From UBA11891 sp003533785 (GTDB lineage Bacteria; Bacteroidota; Bacteroidia; Flavobacteriales; Flavobacteriaceae), in NCBI GenBank assembly GCA_949511625.1, contig CATFEX010000029.1, positions 9,036 through 73,035 of the forward strand: a stretch of 64,000 nucleotides of DNA. Reading direction: 5' to 3'. Made by a program: the position numbers and the translations under genes. Below are positions 34,053 through 42,266 of this stretch, in pieces. The stretch's first letter is position 1. Each line of letters begins with the position of its first letter. Under the pieces are notes generated by a model. That model worked only from the letters and a program-made list of their open reading frames with translations. It was not told the origin of the DNA and made no database searches.

Positions 34053-35030
34053 CTAATATTTTCGCTCAATAACATAATTGAGCATCAAAACCAGCGCTTC
34101 TCTGTATTCACTCTTCGGAAAGGTAAAAAGAATATCGAGAGCTTGTGATCGGTATGCTTCCATTTTTTTCAAAGCAAATTCTAGCCCTCCACTATCTTTC
34201 ACCTTTTGAATGACCTGCTTAACTGTTTTTTTGTCTTTGTTTTTATTTTTTACTGCATTAATCAACCAACGCCGCTCGGAAGAGGAAACTGTATTCAGGG
34301 TTCGAATCAAAGGGAGTGTCATTTTTTTTTCTTTAATGTCAATCCCTAAGGGTTTTCCAATTTTGGATTCTCCATAGTCAAACAAGTCATCTTTTATCTG
34401 AAAAGCCATCCCTATCAATTCGCCAAACTTATGCATTTTGGCAACTGCCTCTTTATCCGCATTCATGGATTGAGCTCCCATTGCACAACAAGCGGCCAGA
34501 AGCGTTGCTGTCTTTTGGCGAATGATTTCATAATACACTTTCTCCGTAATGTCCAAACTGCGGGACTTTTCAATCTGAAGGAGTTCACCTTCACTCATCT
34601 CACTAACTGCTTCAGATATGATTTTTAACAAATCAAAATCTTCATTTTCTATAGATAGGATTAGCCCTTTTGACAACAGATAGTCTCCTACCAATACAGC
34701 AATTTTATTTTTCCATAAGGCATTGAGAGAGAAAAAACCACGCCGGTAGTTGCTATCGTCAACAACATCGTCATGCACTAGCGTAGCGGTGTGAATCAAT
34801 TCAATAACAGAAGCGCCACGATAGGTTCGTTCTGCTACTTTTCCATTTCCAAACATCTTTGCCACCAAAAAAACAAACATAGGGCGCATCTGTTTTCCCT
34901 TACGGTTGACAATAAAATGGGTAATTCGACTCAGAAGAGAGACTTTGGATGCCATGGATTGGGTAAACTTTTTTTCAAAGTTTTCCATTTCATCATAGAT
35001 GGGGGCTTTAATCTTTTCAACCACTTTCAT
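34053..35030 (-). CDS. polyprenyl diphosphate synthase
   Basis: Trans-isoprenyl diphosphate synthase (325 aa). The two aspartate-rich motifs are LVHDDVVDDS and IKDDLFDY, with GKQMRP and the GDYLLSKGL segment between. Bulk features resemble long-chain (C35-C45) synthases that make the menaquinone side chain, but chain length cannot be read safely. The ATG at 35030 is preferred over an upstream one at 35042 because homologues start near VVEKIKAPI. It lies downstream of rlmN by about 50 nt, possibly in one transcript with queA and rlmN. Confidence 0.92.
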   Translation of the reverse strand: MKVVEKIKAPIYDEMENFEKKFTQSMASKVSLLSRITHFIVNRKGKQMRPMFVFLVAKMFGNGKVAERTYRGASVIELIHTATLVHDDVVDDSNYRRGFFSLNALWKNKIAVLVGDYLLSKGLILSIENEDFDLLKIISEAVSEMSEGELLQIEKSRSLDITEKVYYEIIRQKTATLLAACCAMGAQSMNADKEAVAKMHKFGELIGMAFQIKDDLFDYGESKIGKPLGIDIKEKKMTLPLIRTLNTVSSSERRWLINAVKNKNKDKKTVKQVIQKVKDSGGLEFALKKMEAYRSQALDILFTFPKSEYREALVLMLNYVIERKY

Positions 35031-35082
35031 ACACCAAACCAAATATACTACTTAAAAGCTACCTCTGGCATAAAGAGATAAT

Positions 35083-36120
35083 TTAGGCTTGGCTTTTATT
35101 GGCCAATTGTCCGCAAGCTGCATCAATATCCGATCCCCTAGATCTTCTTATTGTGGCCACAATTCCATTCGCTTCTAAAACCTTTTGATACAATTCTACG
35201 ACTGCTTTTGGAGCCTGTTGGAACCGATCCTCTCCAATGCTGTTGTATTGAATTAAGTTCACTTTAGAGGGAACTTTCTGACAATAATCAACAAGGGCTT
35301 GAATATCTTCTTGAGTGTCATTAATTCCTTCCCACACTACATATTCAAAAGTAATCCGACTATTTGTTGTTTCATACCAAAATTGTAAAGAATCGAGAAG
35401 GTCCTCTAGAGGGAACTTATCGGCAAAGGGCATTATGTTTTGTCGTACTTCCTGTCGTGCACTGTGAAGCGAAACAGCCAGTTTGAACTTGGGGTATTCT
35501 TCAGCCAGTTTTTTAATCATTTTGGGTACACCGGAGGTAGAGAGAGTAATCCTTTTGGCAGACACACCCATCCCGCTAGGAGCCGTTATTTTTTCAATTG
35601 CTGCAACAACATTATTATAATTCATCAATGGTTCTCCCATGCCCATAAACACAATATTGGATAGGGGTCTATTGAAATACAGGCGGCTTTGTTGGTCCAT
35701 GGCCATAACTTGATCATAAATTTCATCGGGATTTAAATTCCGCATGCGCTTCAGACGTGATGTAGCGCAGAAAGTACAATCTAGGCTACATCCTACTTGA
35801 GAAGAAACACAAGCTGTAGTTCGGGTTGTTGTAGGAATTAAAACCGACTCCACCACCAATTCATCGTGAAGCCTTACGGCATTTTTAATGGTTCCATCAG
35901 TGCTTTTTTGTTGGGTGTCGATGGCAATATGATTAATAGAAAAATTATCCTCTAATAGTTGACGGACATCAATGGACAGATTGGTCATTCGTTCAAAATC
36001 ATGGATACCCTTCTGCCAAAGCCATTGATAGACTTGATTACCTCTGAATGCCTGATCCCCTTTTGCTATAAAAAAAGCCCTAAGTTCTTCTAAACTAAGG
36101 GCCCGTATGTCTTGTTTCAC
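35083..36120 (-). CDS. rlmN: 23S rRNA/tRNA (adenine-C2)-methyltransferase RlmN
   Basis: Radical-SAM enzyme (345 aa) that methylates C2 of A2503 in 23S rRNA and A37 in some tRNAs. The N-terminal accessory domain (RGNQVYQWLWQKG) is followed by the [4Fe-4S] motif CSLDCTFC, VFMGMGEPLMNY, ITLSTSGVPKMI, LAVSLHS and the catalytic C-terminal cysteine in DIDAACGQL. It is 17 nt downstream of queA. Confidence 0.96.
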   Translation of the reverse strand: MKQDIRALSLEELRAFFIAKGDQAFRGNQVYQWLWQKGIHDFERMTNLSIDVRQLLEDNFSINHIAIDTQQKSTDGTIKNAVRLHDELVVESVLIPTTTRTTACVSSQVGCSLDCTFCATSRLKRMRNLNPDEIYDQVMAMDQQSRLYFNRPLSNIVFMGMGEPLMNYNNVVAAIEKITAPSGMGVSAKRITLSTSGVPKMIKKLAEEYPKFKLAVSLHSARQEVRQNIMPFADKFPLEDLLDSLQFWYETTNSRITFEYVVWEGINDTQEDIQALVDYCQKVPSKVNLIQYNSIGEDRFQQAPKAVVELYQKVLEANGIVATIRRSRGSDIDAACGQLANKSQA

Positions 36121-36137
36121 TGAAATACAATTGGAAT

Positions 36138-37187
36138 TTACAGAATCAGCATAGCGTCACCATACGAATAAAAGTTATACTCTTCCTTGATGGCTTCTTC
36201 ATAGGCTTCTTTGATAAAATCAGGATCAGCAAAGGCTGAGACCATCATCAAAAGTGTTGATTTGGGTGTATGAAAGTTAGTTATCATACAATTTGCAATG
36301 GAAAAATCGTAGGGAGGAAAAATAAATTTATGGGTCCACCCGCGATAGGAGTTCAGTGTGCTTTTTGAAGACACTGAACTTTCCAAACCGCGCATCACAG
36401 TGGTTCCTACTGCACATATTTTCCTTTTTTGCTTGAGGGCTGTATTTACAATATCAACCGCTTTTGGATCTATGATTAATTCTTCGGAGTCCATTTTGTG
36501 TTTAGAAAGATCTTCCACCTCAACTGGACTAAAGGTCCCTAAACCTACATGGAGGGTTAGCTCTGCCAGGTCTACTCCTTTTATCTCAAGTCTTTTTAGT
36601 AGGTGTTTTGAAAAATGAAGACCTGCTGTAGGGGCCGCAACAGCGCCTTCATGCTTGGCATATATAGTTTGATAGCGTTCAATATCCAATTCTTCTACAT
36701 CTCTTTTGATGTATTTAGGAAGGGGGGTTTGGCCCAATTCTTTCAACTTGGTGCGAAACTCAGAGTAGGATCCATCAAAAAGAAATCTCAGGGTACGCCC
36801 TCGCGAAGTGGTATTATCTATCACCTCGGCAACCAAACTTTCGTCGGGGCCAAAATAGAGCTTGTTTCCGATTCTGATTTTTCGTGCAGGATCGACTAAT
36901 ACGTCCCACAGACGCTGTTCTTCATTTAATTCTCTCAATAAGAATACTTCGATTCGAGCACCAGTTTTCTCTTTGTTTCCAAATAATCGTGCTGGAAAAA
37001 CTTTCGTGTTATTCAATACCATCACATCGCCTTCATCAAAAAAATTGATGATATCCTTGAAGGTATGGTGAGCTATTGACCCTTCTTTACGATTCAATAC
37101 CATCAGTCGAGATTCGTCTCTGTCTGCTGCAGGGTGTTGTGCGAGTAAGCCATTTGGAAGGTCAAAATTAAAATCTGAAAGTTTCAT
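36138..37187 (-). CDS. queA: S-adenosylmethionine:tRNA ribosyltransferase-isomerase
   Basis: Enzyme (349 aa) that makes epoxyqueuosine in tRNA from preQ1 using the ribosyl part of SAM. Family motifs are LAQHPAADRDESRLMVLNR, VMVLNNTKVFPARLFG, the AAPTAGLHFSKHLL block, LHVGLGTFSPVEVEDL, NFHTPKSTLLMMVSAF and the C-terminal YNFYSYGDAMLIL. First gene of a probable queA-rlmN unit with a consensus promoter. Confidence 0.97.
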   Translation of the reverse strand: MKLSDFNFDLPNGLLAQHPAADRDESRLMVLNRKEGSIAHHTFKDIINFFDEGDVMVLNNTKVFPARLFGNKEKTGARIEVFLLRELNEEQRLWDVLVDPARKIRIGNKLYFGPDESLVAEVIDNTTSRGRTLRFLFDGSYSEFRTKLKELGQTPLPKYIKRDVEELDIERYQTIYAKHEGAVAAPTAGLHFSKHLLKRLEIKGVDLAELTLHVGLGTFSPVEVEDLSKHKMDSEELIIDPKAVDIVNTALKQKRKICAVGTTVMRGLESSVSSKSTLNSYRGWTHKFIFPPYDFSIANCMITNFHTPKSTLLMMVSAFADPDFIKEAYEEAIKEEYNFYSYGDAMLIL

Positions 37188-37206
37188 AGTGAATAATTAG
37201 TGGGTG

Positions 37207-37239
37207 CAAATATAGGGTCTCCGTATAGGGGAAGTCAAA
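37207..37239 (-). promoter_or_regulatory. promoter of queA
   Basis: On the minus strand TTTG (37239-37236), a 21-nt spacer and TATATTTG (37214-37207) match the Bacteroidota promoter. The -7 box ends about 20 nt before the queA ATG. Confidence 0.75.
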
Positions 37240-37255
37240 TATTTAGCAACAAAAA

Positions 37256-38485
37256 TTACATTTTACTACAATGAAAGTCTAAGGCTTCCAAATCCGTCCA
37301 AAAATCAGGGTATGATTTGCTCACAACATCGGCCTCTTCAATAGCTATCGGGACTCTTAATGCTATGGGAGCAAAGGCCAGGGCCATACGATGATCTTGG
37401 TAAGTGGCGATAGATTGGTTGGCTAGTAGCGAAGCGTTTTTTTCTAAATACAAACTATCCTCTGTAACATCTAATTGGGCTCCGAGTTTGGTGAGTTCGT
37501 TCTTCAATGCCAGCAATCGGTCCGTTTCTTTAATTTTTAAAGTATGCAATCCCGTTAGATCACACCCTACTCCTAGACCTGCACAAGTAACTGCTACAGT
37601 CTGTGCCAAATCGGGGCAATTCACCAAATCGAATGCAACTTTATCTGGTGGGGTGAATCCTTTGATTTTTTCTAGCTGAATTCCATCCTTAGTGTGGGTG
37701 GTGTCCACTCCCAATTCACGATATAGTTCGACAAGAACAGCATCTCCCTGCAAGCTTTCTTTTCGATAGCTGCTTAAGTGTACTTTGGCTTCCTTGGCGA
37801 GAGCTACCATACTGTAATAGTAGGAAGCAGAACTCCAATCAGACTCAACCACAAGAGTTTGTCGATTAATAGCCTGCTTTAAAGGCTCCACCTTAATGGA
37901 TTGATCATTTAAGTCAACAGAAACCCCTAATTTTTCCAACAGAGCAAGAGTCATTTTTATATAAGGCAAGGAGGTGATTCTCCCCTCCAATAGAATTTCC
38001 AGCCCCTTTTCCAATCTTGGGGCAATCAATAGCAAAGCTGAAATATACTGGCTACTTACCGAAGCGGGTAAACGAACCTTTGAAGTCGTGATTTTTTTTC
38101 CTTCAATATGCAATGGCGGATAGCCTTCTTTTTTTGTATAGCTAATCGATGCTCCTAGTTGTCTTAATGCATCAACAAGAATCCCAATAGGACGCTGCTG
38201 CATTCTTGATGAACCCGTCAGGGTTACTTTCTCACCCTCCTTGGTCGCATAGTAGGCTGTGAGAAAGCGCATTGTAGTCCCCGCATGATGAATATCTTTG
38301 ATTTGTTCTTGATGACTAAGGGCTGCGACCATGGCTTTTACATCGTCTGCATTAGACAAATTAGTCACTTCTATTTCGGGAAATAAGTTTTGAAGAATCA
38401 ACAAGCGATTGGATTCACTCTTGGATCCTGTAATATTTACATGGCCTTGGAGTACTGCTGTGGGATGCAGAAGGGATAGATTCAT
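37256..38485 (-). CDS. aroA: 3-phosphoshikimate 1-carboxyvinyltransferase (EPSP synthase)
   Basis: Shikimate-pathway enzyme (409 aa) joining phosphoenolpyruvate and shikimate 3-phosphate. The substrate-binding GSKSESNRLLIL, the HAGTTMRFLTAYYA loop, LTGSSRMQQRPIG, PASVSSQYISALLL, ESDWSSASYYYSM and the C-terminal DHRMALAFAP are present. Compared with E. coli AroA it is slightly short, as is usual in Bacteroidota. It starts 6 nt after the MazG-like gene and is cotranscribed with it. Confidence 0.95.
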   Translation of the reverse strand: MNLSLLHPTAVLQGHVNITGSKSESNRLLILQNLFPEIEVTNLSNADDVKAMVAALSHQEQIKDIHHAGTTMRFLTAYYATKEGEKVTLTGSSRMQQRPIGILVDALRQLGASISYTKKEGYPPLHIEGKKITTSKVRLPASVSSQYISALLLIAPRLEKGLEILLEGRITSLPYIKMTLALLEKLGVSVDLNDQSIKVEPLKQAINRQTLVVESDWSSASYYYSMVALAKEAKVHLSSYRKESLQGDAVLVELYRELGVDTTHTKDGIQLEKIKGFTPPDKVAFDLVNCPDLAQTVAVTCAGLGVGCDLTGLHTLKIKETDRLLALKNELTKLGAQLDVTEDSLYLEKNASLLANQSIATYQDHRMALAFAPIALRVPIAIEEADVVSKSYPDFWTDLEALDFHCSKM

Positions 38486-38491
38486 GAATGC

Positions 38492-38821
38492 TTAAGCGTT
38501 GAGCTTTGGATTGTTGTGATGTCGCTGGCGATCACGTTTTGCCTTGATTTCCAGTTTTTTATCAAAAGCCGCTTGCAAGTCAATCCCCGTTTGGTTTGCT
38601 AAACATAGAACGACGAATATCACATCCGCTAATTCCTCGCCCAAGTCTTTTTCTTGGTCGGTAGGTTTTTCACTTTGTTCGCCATAACGTCGGGCGATGA
38701 TACGCGCCACTTCGCCAACTTCTTCGGTCAGCTGAGCCATATTGGTTAATTCGTCGAAATAGCGGACCCCGTGTTCTTGGATCCAATCGTCTACTGCTTT
38801 TTGCGCTTGGGATAGGTTCAT
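38492..38821 (-). CDS. MazG-like nucleotide pyrophosphohydrolase
   Basis: All-alpha NTP pyrophosphatase (109 aa) of the MazG/dCTPase superfamily. The magnesium-binding EEVGEVARI (ExxE) and EELADVIFVVLCL (ExxD) motifs and the KLEIKAKRDRQRHHNN tail are clear. Such single-domain proteins probably cleanse the nucleotide pool; the preferred substrate is unknown. An exact -7 box (TATTTTTG, minus strand, 38845-38838) precedes it. Confidence 0.93.
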   Translation of the reverse strand: MNLSQAQKAVDDWIQEHGVRYFDELTNMAQLTEEVGEVARIIARRYGEQSEKPTDQEKDLGEELADVIFVVLCLANQTGIDLQAAFDKKLEIKAKRDRQRHHNNPKLNA

Positions 38822-38895
38822 ACGGGTGAGTTTATGGCAAAAATAGAAATATTTATTGGGGATTTAATACTGTGAATCCTAGCAGCACGGAATTT

Positions 38896-39591
38896 TTAAA
38901 GTAATAATCGCTCTAATTCTTTCATTGAATACACAATGGGGCAAAGGTTGTGCACAGATTCTCCGTGGGAGTTGAAGTGAATGGCTTGCATGGAAACATT
39001 TAGTGCACCTTCTACATCTGCCTCCAGACTATCTCCTATCATTAGAGATTCAGAGGCTTTTTTACCAGTATCATTAAGGGCAAATTCAAAAATTTGAGGA
39101 CTGGGTTTTTTGAAGCCTACTCCCTCCGCGGTGAATACTTTCCCAAAAAAAGGCTGTAATCCAGAATTATTCATCTTGTGATATTGAACAGTGTCAAATC
39201 CATTTGTGATAATGTGCATCTCATATCGCTTTCCTAGTTTGAATAAAAGCTGCTGAGTTCCCTCAAAGAGTTGTGTGAAGTCGCTTAAGTAATCAACATA
39301 GCGTTGGTTGATTCGGTCTAATAGTTCCGGAGAACAAGAATACTCCAATGCTTGAAATGTTCTCTCCAATCTTTGAACTCGTAATTCTTGGTGGGTAATT
39401 TTGTTATTGCGATAACGTTTCCAACAGTCGTGATTGATCGGGCTGTAAGTTTCAATAAATCGTTCCAGCGAGAAATTTATTTTTTCTTCATTAAAAATCT
39501 TTTGGAATGTCATGGCGGAATTGGTTTCAAAATCCCAGAGAGTATGATCCAGATCAAAAAATAGTGTAGTTAAGCTATTGATAGCCAGCAT
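38896..39591 (-). CDS. HAD-family hydrolase, YjjG-type nucleotidase
   Basis: A 231-aa haloacid-dehalogenase phosphatase. Motif I FFDLDHTLWDFE, motif II IITNGFD, motif III VGFKKPSPQIFEF (Lys) and motif IV MIGDSLEADVEGA are intact. The LWDFExNSAMTF segment is typical of the YjjG pyrimidine 5'-nucleotidase subgroup. ATG 39591 is preferred because homologues begin just before the first beta strand; the frame is open further upstream to 39672 but only because it overlaps the preceding gene. Overlap with that gene is 17 nt. Confidence 0.92.
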   Translation of the reverse strand: MLAINSLTTLFFDLDHTLWDFETNSAMTFQKIFNEEKINFSLERFIETYSPINHDCWKRYRNNKITHQELRVQRLERTFQALEYSCSPELLDRINQRYVDYLSDFTQLFEGTQQLLFKLGKRYEMHIITNGFDTVQYHKMNNSGLQPFFGKVFTAEGVGFKKPSPQIFEFALNDTGKKASESLMIGDSLEADVEGALNVSMQAIHFNSHGESVHNLCPIVYSMKELERLLL

Positions 39592-40885
39592 GCTTTTCAA
39601 GATAGTTGAAAAATTGTTCTCTCCAAAGCTGATTGTTATCTTCCTCTTGCCAAATCGTATTGGAAAAAGCAACTTTCTGTGTTCCAGTAGGTGTTGGGAG
39701 TTGATTGACTAATCGGTTTAGTTTTTCAAATGCCACATGACTGGAATGCTTTCTCAAACCGGCTTCCGAGGCGACGACAGGATGAAGCAATAGAGGGGTT
39801 TGATATTCATTTTCGAGATTGTAATAATAGAAAGGAACTGCAGTAGAGGCGCGGTATCCGATCTCTTCTTCATATCCCATACTCAAATCATGCAGTACTT
39901 CCATTTGCAACAACATGGAATAAGTAGCAGCAATGTTTCTTATTCCTCCATGGAACCGGGTTCGTTGGATAGGTCGATGGATCAATTGGTTCATCCTGAA
40001 TAATTCGTCCCTTAGTTCCGCTTCATTGAATTGCGAGTGATAAGAAAGTAACGAGGTAGTTACAAAATCATCGGAAACTCCTTTAATCAGAGCTTGTAAT
40101 TTTGTATTATATATTGCTGTTGCTTCGCCTTCATAGGGTTTTTGTGTGAATAAAAAATAAAATTCAGGGCGAAGGCCTGCTTTGTTCAAATGGGTTGTAA
40201 CAGCATCGTAATTCGCATAGGGATCGGAAAGGAGTCGTGACTCAACTAACAATTGCTCCAACACATCCCACCAATTTAATTTCCATAGAGATTGAAGAAA
40301 CTGACGTGCTTTGGTCAGGCTCGGTTTATAAAAATATTTTAAAGGACTAGATAAAATTAATAAGGGCTGTACTTGTGAATCTTTGTTTTTATTAGACGGT
40401 TTCAAATCAGGGAAGTCTTTTTGCAATTCTTCCAAAAAAGCAATAGCCCATAAATCCACTAACGGTTCCTCTAGCGATCCTTCTGTGATCACCCAAGATT
40501 CTACTGCAGGGTACCGTCCTTTTTCATCTTTCAAATAGGGTAAATACTCTTCGTATCTAGAAAGGCAATAAAAACTTGCCGCAAAGAGATCAAAGGGGAT
40601 ACGCGAAGATCGCTCGTGTGAAAATAGAACAGGGTATTCTAGCCATCTCCCTTTTTTTAAATCCTGATAGGAAATTCCCTGTTCAGATAGAAATCCATTG
40701 GCATACACATGAAATTCCTGTCCTAATGGCTCCGAGGCATAGCTGAATTTGGCCCCAGGGAAGGCAACAAACTCATCCAATGAAGCAGTGAACTGTATAG
40801 GGATTTCCAGAATTCTCACAAACAGCTGTCGAAACACATATTGGAAACGAGTGGTGACTTTTGGTGTGTATACTAGAAGACTCAA
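39575..40885 (-). CDS. polysaccharide deacetylase-like protein with degenerate active site
   Basis: A 436-aa protein of the flavobacterial DUF7033/deacetylase-like family. The N-terminal domain is well kept (LLVYTPKVTTRFQYVFRQLF, FDLFAASFYCLSRYEEYLP). In relatives, the NodB-type domain begins with a TIDxDNA motif whose aspartates bind the metal. Here the same place (about residues 175-182) reads LILSSPLK, without any acid. The later HPS-type motif (SYHSQF) and the RxRxH motif (RTRFHGG) are partly kept, and the C-terminal SIWHNE-type motif is altered (FSNTIWQEE). It may be a non-catalytic relative. Overlaps radC by 4 nt. Confidence 0.8.
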   Translation of the reverse strand: MSLLVYTPKVTTRFQYVFRQLFVRILEIPIQFTASLDEFVAFPGAKFSYASEPLGQEFHVYANGFLSEQGISYQDLKKGRWLEYPVLFSHERSSRIPFDLFAASFYCLSRYEEYLPYLKDEKGRYPAVESWVITEGSLEEPLVDLWAIAFLEELQKDFPDLKPSNKNKDSQVQPLLILSSPLKYFYKPSLTKARQFLQSLWKLNWWDVLEQLLVESRLLSDPYANYDAVTTHLNKAGLRPEFYFLFTQKPYEGEATAIYNTKLQALIKGVSDDFVTTSLLSYHSQFNEAELRDELFRMNQLIHRPIQRTRFHGGIRNIAATYSMLLQMEVLHDLSMGYEEEIGYRASTAVPFYYYNLENEYQTPLLLHPVVASEAGLRKHSSHVAFEKLNRLVNQLPTPTGTQKVAFSNTIWQEEDNNQLWREQFFNYLEKHAGYQ

Positions 40886-41583
40886 AGCAGTTGTTTGTCC
40901 ACAAAGCTAAGGTATTTTTTGTCTGAAAGAATCAGGTGATCCAACAGAGTAATGTCAAAAAAAGAAGCTGCTTTTTTTATACGAAGCGTCAGATTTTTAT
41001 CACTGGCACTGGGTGTGAGGTTTCCTGAAGGATGGTTGTGAGCAAATATAATGGCCGTAGAATTGCAAGCCAAGGCTCGTTTAAATAATAGTCTTAAATC
41101 AACTACGGTTTCCGAAATTCCCCCTTTGCTAAGTTGCATTTTTTCAAGCAAGCGGTGGGCTCGATTGAGATACAATATCCAAAATTCTTCGTGCTCCAAC
41201 AAAGCCAATTCTTCTCTTAATAATTGATAGGCTTGCTCACTGCTTTTAATGGTGGGCTGTTGATGAATTGTCTCTGTGGAATAGCGTGAGGCAAGCCCCA
41301 AAGCAGCCATAATTTTCACAGCTTTTGCCGTTCCGATTCCATTTATTTTTATCAATTCAGAGACATTTTGACGAGCAAGTTTTTGCAATTGATGATCGCT
41401 GTTTTTTAGAAGTTTTTTCATTAATTCTACGGCGTTTGACCCTGGCAATCCTGTACCAATAATAAGAGCTAATAGTTCGGCATTACTCAGACTACGGACG
41501 CCTTGGGCTAGTAATTTTTCTCGGGGCCGATCCGAGTGATGCCAATCCTTAATGGTCAAAGATGGTTTTTTTGGGGATTTCAT
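40882..41583 (-). CDS. radC: RadC-family JAMM/MPN protein
   Basis: A 233-aa protein. The N-terminal helix-hairpin-helix part (REKLLAQGVRSLSNAELLALIIGTG, INGIGTAKAVKIMAALGL) is followed by the JAMM metal site HNHPSGNLTPSASD and the LDHLILSDKKYLSF end. RadC was once linked to repair, but its function is unresolved. ATG 41583 is chosen over upstream starts because homologues begin with a short basic stretch before LTIKDWH. It starts the radC/deacetylase-like/HAD operon. Confidence 0.95.
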   Translation of the reverse strand: MKSPKKPSLTIKDWHHSDRPREKLLAQGVRSLSNAELLALIIGTGLPGSNAVELMKKLLKNSDHQLQKLARQNVSELIKINGIGTAKAVKIMAALGLASRYSTETIHQQPTIKSSEQAYQLLREELALLEHEEFWILYLNRAHRLLEKMQLSKGGISETVVDLRLLFKRALACNSTAIIFAHNHPSGNLTPSASDKNLTLRIKKAASFFDITLLDHLILSDKKYLSFVDKQLL

Positions 41584-41633
41584 ATTCCTGTAGGTTTGCA
41601 AAATAAGATACTGTATTTTTACGGGACACGAAT

Positions 41634-42266
41634 ATGAAATATCCACCTCAGCATCATCAAGAAGCCAATTTTGAAAATTGTGTATATCTGGCCAAAGAAT
41701 ACCCTTTGGCTACGGTCATTTCCTCTATAAACCAACAAATTCATAGTTCTCATTTGCCTCTAGTATATCAAGAGAATGACTCGCTTGGTGTTTTTGTTGG
41801 TCATTTGGATAAATTCAATCCTCAACTAGAGGCACTGGAAAAAGGATTAGAAGTGGAGTTGATTTTTCATGGTCCTGAGATTTATATTTCACCAACTACC
41901 TACCAAACCACCCAATTACCCACTTGGAATTACTTCAAGGCCCATTTTAAAGGAAGCCCACGCATCATTACTGATAAGGAAACTGTCAAACAAAGTTTAA
42001 TCAGCATGACAGAAGTTCTGGAAGGCAACGAGCAACGATATCGTCTTGATCCCAAAAATCCAAGAATGAAAGCGGCTTTGGACTATATCATTGGCTTTGA
42101 AATTACTATTCTAGCTTGGGAAGGCAAGCACAAAATCTCTCAGGACAAACACACGAATGATCAGCTACTGGCTAAAGAAGCATTGTTTAATAAATTTCCA
42201 AATAGCAAAAAAGTTATCAATGAACTGTATCGGAATCACCAAACTAAAAAGACCCCACTCGACTAA
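41634..42266 (+). CDS. FMN-binding negative transcriptional regulator, PaiB-like
   Basis: A 210-aa flavin-binding split-barrel protein of the PaiB family. The pattern MKYPPQHHQE, YPLATVISS, SHLPLVYQ, HLDKFNPQ, PEIYISPTTY, PTWNYFKAHFKG and the C-terminal MKAALDYIIGFEI is typical. Bacillus PaiB was described as a repressor of protease and sporulation genes, but a real regulatory role is doubtful for most homologues. Its last 23 nt overlap the convergent mpl gene. Confidence 0.9.
   Translation: MKYPPQHHQEANFENCVYLAKEYPLATVISSINQQIHSSHLPLVYQENDSLGVFVGHLDKFNPQLEALEKGLEVELIFHGPEIYISPTTYQTTQLPTWNYFKAHFKGSPRIITDKETVKQSLISMTEVLEGNEQRYRLDPKNPRMKAALDYIIGFEITILAWEGKHKISQDKHTNDQLLAKEALFNKFPNSKKVINELYRNHQTKKTPLD

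Noticed and set aside
40882..41583. radC as a marker of a mobile element
   Set aside because: RadC genes are often found on islands, but here it is in an operon with core genes and no integrase, transposase or repeat is near.
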